DNA from: Clostridia bacterium | GTDB taxonomy: Bacteria; Bacillota; Clostridia; Oscillospirales; Acutalibacteraceae | NCBI GenBank assembly: GCA_017615405.1 | Contig: JAGAAE010000213.1 | Coordinates: forward strand, 1-5,273 | Length of the DNA stretch: 5,273 nt | Direction: 5' to 3' | In this document: piece after piece, positions 1 through 5,273 of the stretch | Layout: every line of letters begins with the position of its first letter | How positions within the stretch are numbered: the stretch's first letter is position 1 | The notes under the pieces: model-generated | Databases searched by the model: none | The model's input: the letters and a program-made list of their open reading frames with translations, nothing else | What the model was told of the DNA's origin: nothing | Program-made: the position numbers and the translations under genes

Positions 1-1073
1 AGGATCTTGACGGCGACGGGAAAAAGGAAGCCATCGCCTTTTACAGCAAAGCCGATAAGGAAGAAAAACAGATGCACCTGAATCTCCTGATCCAGGATAC
101 AAAGGATTATAAGTCCTCGTTTGACTTTTCGATAATTGCCGCGTCGGTTGAAAAGATCGAGTTTTGCGATTTTAACAGGGACGGGACAAAAGAGATCGTT
201 GCCGGCTTCGAGGTCTATGGCAAAAATGAAAAATCGCTCGTAGCCTTCAAGTTTCAATCGGGTAAGCTTGTCGAGCTTATGAGGACCGAGTATACCAACT
301 TTTTGTGCAACGACCTTTTAAACGACGGAACAAAACAGTTGATAATACAAAAAATCACCGAAAAAAACACGACCAACACCGCGATAATATATTCCCTGAG
401 CGGAAAGACCTTTTCGAAGATATCCTCCTGTTCGCTTGACGGCAACGTGACCTCGGTCAGCAGGATGGTTTATGCGACGCTTTCAAGCGGCAAGCCCGCC
501 GTCTACATAGATGAAATAAAGGGCGTCGGGGCGATAACCGAGATGCTGACCGTTTCGGGCAAAAGTCTCGGCAATCCGCTTGCGGCGGCAAACAACAACG
601 CAGCCGGAAAGATCCGATCCGCGGGGATCCCGTTTTTTGATATAAACGGCGACGGATTTTTGGAAATACCCATCCCCGCCGATGACGCCGCATCGGTCGA
701 AAACGGTGTCAACCATATAAACTGGTGTGATTTCGACGGCAAGGAACTGACGGTAAAAGAATCGGCTTTCGTCAACGTTATCGACGGATACAGCATCGTT
801 CTGCCAAAGTCGCTTTACGGCAAGATAAAGGTCACGAAGAATGCCGAAAAAAGGCTCAGAAGGATCTACTACGTAAGCGGCGGCGAGGGCAGCACCGAAA
901 AAGAAATATTTTCAATAACGGTCGTTTCGAAGGATGAGACCGACGAGTATTCGGGCGAGATCCTTGCCGATAAAAACGGCGAACTGTTTATAATCGAATA
1001 CAAGGACAGTGCCCGGGAACTCGGGTTTGAAAAAAGCGATCTTATAAAAATGTTCCGGTTTAATGACTTTTGA
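1..1073 (+). CDS. FG-GAP/VCBS-repeat beta-propeller-like protein, 5' end missing
   Basis: The reading frame is open from base 3, and the residues before the first ATG (base 72) already form a repeat motif, DLDGDGKKE, so that ATG is internal and the true start lies upstream. About 356 residues are visible, ending at the TGA at 1071-1073. Motifs of the D-x-D/N-x-D-G-x-x-E type recur: DLDGDG (base 3), DFNRDG (168), DLLNDG (312) and DINGDG (639), with a degenerate copy, LSSGKPAVYI, near 480. Spacing is about 48-55 residues, as in integrin-alpha-like FG-GAP/VCBS propeller blades, where Asp-rich loops usually bind calcium. The last 140 residues (from INWCDFDGKE) lack the motif and may be a separate beta-rich domain. 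Such proteins are normally exported or lipid-anchored, but the signal peptide would lie outside the window. The response-regulator gene follows after 18 bases, suggesting cotranscription. The ligand is unknown. Fold call fairly firm; function open. Confidence 0.8.
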   Translation, partial: DLDGDGKKEAIAFYSKADKEEKQMHLNLLIQDTKDYKSSFDFSIIAASVEKIEFCDFNRDGTKEIVAGFEVYGKNEKSLVAFKFQSGKLVELMRTEYTNFLCNDLLNDGTKQLIIQKITEKNTTNTAIIYSLSGKTFSKISSCSLDGNVTSVSRMVYATLSSGKPAVYIDEIKGVGAITEMLTVSGKSLGNPLAAANNNAAGKIRSAGIPFFDINGDGFLEIPIPADDAASVENGVNHINWCDFDGKELTVKESAFVNVIDGYSIVLPKSLYGKIKVTKNAEKRLRRIYYVSGGEGSTEKEIFSITVVSKDETDEYSGEILADKNGELFIIEYKDSARELGFEKSDLIKMFRFNDF

Positions 1074-1078
1074 TTTTC

Positions 1079-1084
1079 GGAGGG
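1079..1084 (+). promoter_or_regulatory. Shine-Dalgarno site supporting the GTG start at 1092
   Basis: GGAGGG lies 7 bases before the GTG at 1092, a strong match to the anti-Shine-Dalgarno sequence at good spacing. It decides the start: translation from this GTG gives MKRVLIVEDE, the normal N-terminus of a receiver domain. The site sits in the 18-base gap after the upstream stop codon, so ribosomes finishing the propeller gene could reinitiate here. Confidence 0.8.
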
Positions 1085-1091
1085 TTGATCA

Positions 1092-1793
1092 GTGAAACGT
1101 GTATTGATCGTTGAGGACGAAGACGCGATAAGAGAATTTGAAGCGATAAATCTTAAAAGAGCGGGGTATGAAACGGTCGAAGCCGCCTCGGGCGAAGAGG
1201 CGCTCGATATTTTCAATACCGACGTGTTAGGCTTTGACATCGCGCTTCTTGATATTATGATGCCGGGTATCGACGGCATCACCGTTTGCAAAGAAATCAG
1301 AAAGACCAATCAGTCGATAGGAATAATAATGCTCACCGCCAAATCGCAGGAAATGGATAAGATAAGCGGGCTTATGACCGGTGCTGACGATTACGTCACA
1401 AAGCCGTTCTCCCCTGCCGAGCTTCTCGCGAGGGTCGATTCGCTTTACAGGCGCGTCAGCCTGAAGGTCGAAAACAAGGCGGACGAGACGAGCAAGATGA
1501 AGAGGGGCGAGTTTGTTCTGGATCTTCGCCGCAGGACCCTTTCGAGGAACGGCAAGAACATCGAACTTACCCAGGTCGAATTCCAGATAATGGAATACTT
1601 TTTCAGCAATCCCGACGTTCCGCTCAAAAGGGAGAGCATTCTCGTTCACGTCTGGGGTCAGAGCTACTACGGCGAAGAAAAGATCGTCGACGTCAACATA
1701 AGGCGACTTCGTATGAAGATAGAGGACGATCCTTCCTTCCCACGCTACCTTGTTACCGTCTGGGGACAGGGGTATAAGTGGAACACCGATTAA
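1092..1793 (+). CDS. OmpR/PhoB-family two-component response regulator
   Basis: A cytoplasmic DNA-binding regulator of 233 residues, full length for the family. The receiver domain (about 1-120) has the acidic pocket E8/D9, phospho-acceptor D54 in LLDIMMPG, switch residues T82 and Y101, and K104 in the YVTKPF motif, so all catalytic positions for accepting phosphate from a kinase are present. A linker (about 121-137) leads to a winged-helix output domain (about 138-232) containing LTQVEFQIMEYF, the recognition-helix stretch VDVNIRRLRMKIE and the closing VTVWGQGYKW, all typical of the Trans_reg_C family. The GTG start is supported by GGAGGG 7 bases upstream. The next gene encodes a histidine kinase that is presumably its phosphodonor. 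The overall type resembles PhoP/PhoB/VanR regulators, but target genes cannot be read from the sequence, so no symbol is given. Confidence 0.96.
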   Translation: MKRVLIVEDEDAIREFEAINLKRAGYETVEAASGEEALDIFNTDVLGFDIALLDIMMPGIDGITVCKEIRKTNQSIGIIMLTAKSQEMDKISGLMTGADDYVTKPFSPAELLARVDSLYRRVSLKVENKADETSKMKRGEFVLDLRRRTLSRNGKNIELTQVEFQIMEYFFSNPDVPLKRESILVHVWGQSYYGEEKIVDVNIRRLRMKIEDDPSFPRYLVTVWGQGYKWNTD

Positions 1794-1801
1794 AAGACGG
1801 C

Positions 1802-1828
1802 TTATGGCTTATCATCGATAAGCCATAA
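1802..1828 (+). repeat. Perfect 12-bp inverted repeat between regulator and kinase genes
   Basis: TTATGGCTTATC (1802-1813) and GATAAGCCATAA (1817-1828) are exact reverse complements separated by the 3 bases ATC. The repeat begins 8 bases after the regulator stop codon and ends about 10 bases before the kinase ribosome-binding site. In RNA it would form a 12-bp hairpin with a tight loop. It is followed by AAACAACC rather than a T-run on the + strand, so it is not a standard intrinsic terminator. On the minus strand the hairpin is followed by GCCGTCTTTTAA, only a weak, displaced T-run. Possible roles are an mRNA processing or stability element that sets the kinase:regulator ratio, a leaky attenuator, or a protein-binding palindrome. 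The structure is certain; the role is not. Confidence 0.75.
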
Positions 1829-1854
1829 ACAACCGATAAAGGGGTGAAGCAAAA

Positions 1855-3387
1855 ATGAATTTCGAAATCAAATTCAGAGGCATTGCGGTGCGCTGGTTTA
1901 CAAACGTTTTTCTTATCGTTGTCGCCGTCGTTCTCGTGGTTGCCGTTTTGCTTTCCGCCTTTATTTCGTCGAGTTATATAGAGCGCGTAAGGTCGCTCGG
2001 AAACGACTATGCCTACGATTTTTCGGTTCTTAAACAGACAAACGCCGACAACTTCAAGGACGTCGCGATATCGGTTTCGCAGTCCTTTGCGTATAAAGAC
2101 AAGATTGAGGTCCAGATCTTCGATAAAAACGGCGATATGTTTTTGTCGACTACGGGGGTCCTGCCTGAAAATAATACCGCGCCTGACTACGAGGAAGCCC
2201 TGAAATCGGAAGACAACACTGCGTCATACAACGGCAAAAACGCCGGAGGCGAAAAGGTCTATGCCGTCACGACTGCGATCTACGACAAATCCGGGGAATA
2301 CGTCGGGGCATACCGTTGGGTCACGTCTCTTAAAGCTACCAACCGTCAGATAACGATAGATATTGCGATTATCGCCCTTTTCTCGCTTATCATTTTTGCC
2401 ATTTCGATAATATCGGGCAGATTTTTCATAAAATCGATCGTCATACCGATAAGGGAAGTCAGCAATATGTCAAGAAAGATCGCGATGGGCGAATTTGACG
2501 GGCATATCAAGATCGACAGTAATGACGAGATAGGCGAACTCTGCGACGCCATCAATTCCATGGCGGGTGAACTGAATCAGGCGGAAAAGATGAAAAACGA
2601 TTTTATTTCCTCGGTCTCGCATGAACTGCGGACGCCGCTTACCGCCATAAAGGGCTGGGGTGAAACGGCGAAAATGTCGCTCGGCACCGACGAGGAACTT
2701 GTCGGCAGAGGACTCGACGTCGTATTAAGCGAGGCGGAGCGCCTTTCAAGTCTGGTCGAAGAGTTGCTTGATTTTTCGAGGATGCAGTCGGGCAGGCTTA
2801 CGGTCAACGTTCAGCCGATAAACATAGTCGATATCGTTTCGGTCGCCGCCGATATGTATACCGAACTTGCGAAAAAGCAGGGACTTGAGATATCCTTTAC
2901 AAAGCCCGAGCACGAAATAAAAGTCTTAGGAGACACCGACAGACTCAAACAGGTCTTTATAAATATTATCGACAATGCTGTCAAGTATACCGAAAAGGGA
3001 GGACTTGTCCTTATAACGACCGAACGGGAAGAGGGCTGCGTCAAGATAATCATAAAGGATACCGGCGTCGGGATCCCGGCGCAGGATATCGACCACGTCA
3101 AGGAAAAATTCTTCAAATCAAACAAGACGGTCAGAGGAAGCGGCATAGGTCTTGCCGTTGCCGACGAAATAATGAAGCAGCATAACGGTCTTATTTTCCT
3201 TGAAAGTACCGAGGGCGTCGGAACGACCGTTACGGTCGTCTTCCCGCTTTATGAAGAACCCGAACAGCAGCAACCCGTTTCCACCGAAGAGGTCATCCTC
3301 AAAAAAGAAGATGAGATACCCGAAACCGAGGAAATAAAGGAAGAAACGGACAAGGTACCCGAAGAAATATTTGAAACCGAAGAATAA
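1855..3387 (+). CDS. Membrane sensor histidine kinase (HAMP-HisKA-HATPase)
   Basis: A 510-residue kinase, the likely partner of the preceding regulator. Transmembrane helix 1 is at about 14-37 and helix 2 at about 167-190, enclosing an extracytoplasmic sensor of about 130 residues whose segments IEVQIFDKNGDMFLS and VYAVTTAIYDKSGEYVGAYR look like PAS/Cache-type beta strands. HAMP follows (about 190-243; P198, DEIGEL at 224-229). HisKA carries the phospho-accepting H256 in SHELRTP. The ATPase domain has the N box with N374 (INIIDNAVKYT), G1 DTGVGIP (402-408), the F box EKFFKSNK and G2 GSGIGL (428-433), so it appears catalytically intact. Residues 466-510 form an extra tail with 19 Glu/Asp in 45 residues, beyond the normal end of the fold (VTVVFPL). 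The ATG is preceded by AAAGGGGTGA with about 9-base spacing. The signal sensed is unknown; the propeller protein encoded upstream is a candidate partner. Confidence 0.95.
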   Translation: MNFEIKFRGIAVRWFTNVFLIVVAVVLVVAVLLSAFISSSYIERVRSLGNDYAYDFSVLKQTNADNFKDVAISVSQSFAYKDKIEVQIFDKNGDMFLSTTGVLPENNTAPDYEEALKSEDNTASYNGKNAGGEKVYAVTTAIYDKSGEYVGAYRWVTSLKATNRQITIDIAIIALFSLIIFAISIISGRFFIKSIVIPIREVSNMSRKIAMGEFDGHIKIDSNDEIGELCDAINSMAGELNQAEKMKNDFISSVSHELRTPLTAIKGWGETAKMSLGTDEELVGRGLDVVLSEAERLSSLVEELLDFSRMQSGRLTVNVQPINIVDIVSVAADMYTELAKKQGLEISFTKPEHEIKVLGDTDRLKQVFINIIDNAVKYTEKGGLVLITTEREEGCVKIIIKDTGVGIPAQDIDHVKEKFFKSNKTVRGSGIGLAVADEIMKQHNGLIFLESTEGVGTTVTVVFPLYEEPEQQQPVSTEEVILKKEDEIPETEEIKEETDKVPEEIFETEE

Positions 3388-3405
3388 AAAGAAGAGGAAA
3401 ATACT

Positions 3406-4539
3406 ATGGCAAAATATACCGCAATAGGCGGTCAGGCGCTTATCGAAGGAATAATGATGAAGAGTCCGGAAAAAACCGCAATGGCGGTCAGAAAACCGGA
3501 CAAAACGATCGATATTTCATATATCGAGGAAAAATCCTTGCGAAAAAAATTCCGGTTTTTCCGCATCCCTGCGATAAGGGGGATAATCGCTTTCATCGAA
3601 TCGATGAAAACGGGCTACAAGGCTATGATGAAATCGGCGGAGATATCCGGATTCACCGACATCGAAGAGGAAGAAACAAAAAAAGAGGACGAAATCTCCG
3701 AAAATGTCCGAGAATCGGAGGAAATGCAAGCGGACGCAGACCCTGAACCCGAGGAAAAGACCGAAAACGCCGAAAAGGACGGGAAAACCGCAAAGGCGCC
3801 CGAGAAGGCGCATAAGACCCTTATAAACACGGTAATGATAATCGGGACCGTTTTGGGCGTCGTTCTTTCGGTTGTCCTGTTTATGTGGCTTCCGAGGCTC
3901 GTCGTCGGCGGTATGCAGAGTCTTTTCAGGGTCGAATACAGCAAGATAATGAGATCGAGCATTGAACAACTGCTGAAACTTGCCATTTTTGTCGGATATA
4001 TGTTTGCCGTATCATTCATGAAGGATATGAAGCGGGTATTTATGTACCACGGCGCAGAGCATAAGACCATTTTCTGCTACGAAAAAGGTCTGCCGCTGAC
4101 GGTTGAAAACGTCAGATGTCAAAAACGTTTCCACCCGAGGTGCGGCACCTCGTTTTTGATCCTGATGATCATTGTAAGCGTCATTTTTTCGACCGTTGTT
4201 CAGATGATTTTCCCCGGCGTGTACGATATCAGTTATCTTTGGGTCATAGCAAAGATCCTCCTTGTCCCGATAATTTGCGGCGTCGGTTTTGAGATCCTGC
4301 GTATTTGCGGAAAATACGACAACCTCTTTACGAAGATCGTTTCGGCACCGGGACTCTGGATGCAGAGGATAACGACCAAAGAGCCGGAAGACGATATGAT
4401 AGAGATCGCCATTGCCGCGCTTCGCGCCTGCGAACCGGAAGAACCGGACGTTGACAGAAGCGTTGATAAAGAACAGGATGAAACGTCCGAAGAGAATGTC
4501 GCCGAAACCGGAGAAGAAACGAGCCATGACGATATTTGA
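3406..4539 (+). CDS. yqhQ: DUF1385 (YqhQ-like) membrane protein with acidic insert and tail
   Basis: This 377-residue protein matches the DUF1385/YqhQ family through the N-terminal GGQALIEGIMMKSP (8-21), RGIIAFIESMKTGYKAM (58-74), YHGAEHKTIFCYE (214-226), ENVRCQKRFHPRCGTSF (234-250), and APGLWMQRITTKEPEDDMIEIAIAAL near the end. Hydrophobic segments at about 138-162, 187-205, 248-269 and 277-298 suggest four membrane helices. The HGAEH and HPRCG motifs both fall in the loop between helices 2 and 3. Compared with family members of roughly 300 residues (from memory), it is longer by an acidic stretch (20 Glu/Asp in residues 85-125) and an acidic C-terminal tail (16 in residues 342-377). AGAGG lies 8 bases before the ATG. 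The gene starts 18 bases after the kinase and overlaps prmC by 14 bases, the usual partner of DUF1385 in Clostridia. Family assignment is firm; I know of no established biochemical activity to assign. Confidence 0.93.
   Translation: MAKYTAIGGQALIEGIMMKSPEKTAMAVRKPDKTIDISYIEEKSLRKKFRFFRIPAIRGIIAFIESMKTGYKAMMKSAEISGFTDIEEEETKKEDEISENVRESEEMQADADPEPEEKTENAEKDGKTAKAPEKAHKTLINTVMIIGTVLGVVLSVVLFMWLPRLVVGGMQSLFRVEYSKIMRSSIEQLLKLAIFVGYMFAVSFMKDMKRVFMYHGAEHKTIFCYEKGLPLTVENVRCQKRFHPRCGTSFLILMIIVSVIFSTVVQMIFPGVYDISYLWVIAKILLVPIICGVGFEILRICGKYDNLFTKIVSAPGLWMQRITTKEPEDDMIEIAIAALRACEPEEPDVDRSVDKEQDETSEENVAETGEETSHDDI
4510..4516 (+). promoter_or_regulatory. Ribosome-binding site of prmC inside the yqhQ coding region
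   Basis: GGAGAAG ends 9 bases before the prmC ATG at 4526 and lies within the last codons of the DUF1385 gene. The distance from the GGAG core is 12 bases, slightly long. Together with the 14-base gene overlap it points to translational coupling: ribosomes finishing yqhQ at 4539 would expose or re-use this start. No better in-frame start is nearby. Confidence 0.6.
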
Positions 4540-5273
4540 CGCCTATAACGACACGAAATCAAAGCTCAGAGCGGCGGGCATAGAAGACTTTGTCTTTGAA
4601 GCCAAGCAAATCATAAAGTACGTTACGGGGTACACTAACAAGGAGATACTTCTTAACTACACCGAGGCGCTGACCGGCTTTCAGAGCGACTGCCTTAACG
4701 CGGTCGTAAATGAGCGGCTGACACGCTACCCGCTTCAATATATTCTCGGATTCTGGGATTTTTACGGAAGGCGCTTTAAGGTCGGACCCGGCGTCCTTAT
4801 CCCGAGGCAGGACACCGAAACGGTCATCGAAGTTTGTCTTGAACTTTTAAAAGATGCAAAAGATCCTCACGTCCTTGACCTTTGCGCCGGAACGGGATGT
4901 ATCGGGATAACCCTTGCCGCCGAAAAGGAAGATTCGTCCGTGACTCTCATTGAAAAATATGAAGAAGCGGCAGACTACTTAGCCGAAAATCTTAAACAAA
5001 ACGCGCCCGAAAACGCAAAACTCATTATCGGAGACGTTTTTGAGAAATGCGCCGCCGAGGAAAAATACGATCTTATCGTGAGCAATCCTCCCTATATAAA
5101 GTCGGGCGATATCGTAAAACTTCAACCCGAAGTAAAGCACGAACCTTTTTCGGCGCTTGACGGAGGAGAGGACGGGCTTTTATTCTACGGGTTTATCGCA
5201 AAGGAATATAAGGACTCCTTAAATCCCGGCGGAAGCATCGTTTTCGAGATAGGTTTTGACGAGGCTCAAGCGG
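4526..5273 (+). CDS. prmC: Peptide chain release factor N5-glutamine methyltransferase PrmC (HemK), 3' end missing
   Basis: PrmC uses S-adenosylmethionine to methylate the glutamine of the GGQ motif of release factors RF1 and RF2 in the cytoplasm, aiding translation termination. The window holds 249 residues of a protein usually about 280 long, so roughly the last 30-40 are missing. The N-terminal helical substrate-recognition domain (about 1-75) ends in PLQYILG (69-75). LIPRQDTE (91-98) is the clostridial form of the RPETE motif. SAM-binding motif I is DLCAGTGCIGI (118-128), and the hallmark catalytic NPPY is at 187-190. HEPFSALDGGEDGLLFY (205-221) and GGSIVFEIGF follow the family pattern. 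The ATG at 4526 gives a normal N-terminus (MTIFDAYNDTKSKLRAAGI) and overlaps the upstream gene by 14 bases. The release-factor gene prfA is often next in this gene order but lies outside the window. Confidence 0.96.
   Translation, partial: MTIFDAYNDTKSKLRAAGIEDFVFEAKQIIKYVTGYTNKEILLNYTEALTGFQSDCLNAVVNERLTRYPLQYILGFWDFYGRRFKVGPGVLIPRQDTETVIEVCLELLKDAKDPHVLDLCAGTGCIGITLAAEKEDSSVTLIEKYEEAADYLAENLKQNAPENAKLIIGDVFEKCAAEEKYDLIVSNPPYIKSGDIVKLQPEVKHEPFSALDGGEDGLLFYGFIAKEYKDSLNPGGSIVFEIGFDEAQA

Noticed and set aside
72..74. ATG at 72 as the start of the propeller gene.
   Set aside because: The same frame is open back to base 3 and encodes a full repeat motif (DLDGDGKKE) before it, and no ribosome-binding site with suitable spacing or export signal follows from this start.
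457..796. Overlapping minus-strand open frames across the propeller gene.
   Set aside because: They encode Arg/Cys- or Ser/Pro-rich sequences with no recognisable domain and no good ribosome-binding site, and they oppose a clear coding frame.
1802..1828. The inverted repeat as a rho-independent terminator ending the regulator transcript.
   Set aside because: There is no T-run after the 3' arm on the + strand, the arms are AT-rich (4 of 12 pairs are G-C), and the downstream kinase has a good ribosome-binding site with no promoter visible in the gap.
2009..2203. A + strand open frame of 64 codons in another frame within the kinase sensor region.
   Set aside because: It is Arg/Ser/Thr-rich, of low complexity and lacks a convincing ribosome-binding site; the kinase frame clearly accounts for this DNA.
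3591..3609. Imperfect palindrome TTTCATCGA-A-TCGATGAAA inside yqhQ, considered as an operator or hairpin.
   Set aside because: It lies in codons for the family-conserved AFIESMK segment, far from any gene start, and is short enough to arise from codon choice. No neighbouring promoter-like sequence was seen.
3517..4562. Several long minus-strand open frames opposite yqhQ and the start of prmC.
   Set aside because: They are reverse-frame shadows of well-supported genes; their length follows from codon bias, and the translations show no family features.

Overview
The window looks like chromosome from a Gram-positive, low-to-mid GC Firmicute, most likely a clostridial (Oscillospiraceae/Ruminococcaceae-like) species. 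The basis is the DUF1385 (YqhQ) gene followed directly by prmC, an arrangement typical of Clostridia, together with purine-rich Shine-Dalgarno sites, heavy use of ATA and AGA/AGG codons, and protein sequences of clostridial style. This placement is inference; no rRNA or other firm taxonomic marker is present.

All five genes lie on the + strand and are closely packed. (1) 1-1073 is the 3' part of a gene for an FG-GAP/VCBS-type repeat protein, probably a secreted or lipid-anchored beta-propeller; its start lies upstream of the window. (2) 1092-1793 encodes an OmpR/PhoB-family response regulator with a GTG start. (3) 1855-3387 encodes its partner sensor histidine kinase, with an extracytoplasmic sensor, HAMP, HisKA and HATPase domains and an unusual acidic C-terminal tail. 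(4) 3406-4539 encodes a DUF1385/YqhQ membrane protein with an acidic insert and an acidic tail. (5) 4526-5273 is the 5' part of prmC (hemK), the release-factor glutamine methyltransferase, overlapping gene 4 by 14 bases and running off the end of the window.

The gaps are 18, 61 and 18 bases, followed by the overlap, so one polycistronic transcript is plausible. The only gap with visible structure is the 61-base one between regulator and kinase, which holds a perfect 12-bp inverted repeat. No promoter or convincing intrinsic terminator is visible. No mobile element, tRNA, rRNA or CRISPR array was seen, and no stretch over 300 bases lacks a gene.

Functionally, the propeller protein, regulator and kinase could form one envelope-sensing unit, with the propeller protein outside the cell and the kinase sensor facing it. 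The second half belongs to the widespread DUF1385-prmC(-prfA) block, where PrmC methylates release factors and DUF1385 has no role I can state with confidence. Most of the window is ordinary; the points worth a second look are the inverted repeat, the propeller protein linked to the two-component genes, the acidic extensions on two neighbouring membrane proteins, and the conserved His/Glu/Cys loop of the DUF1385 protein.
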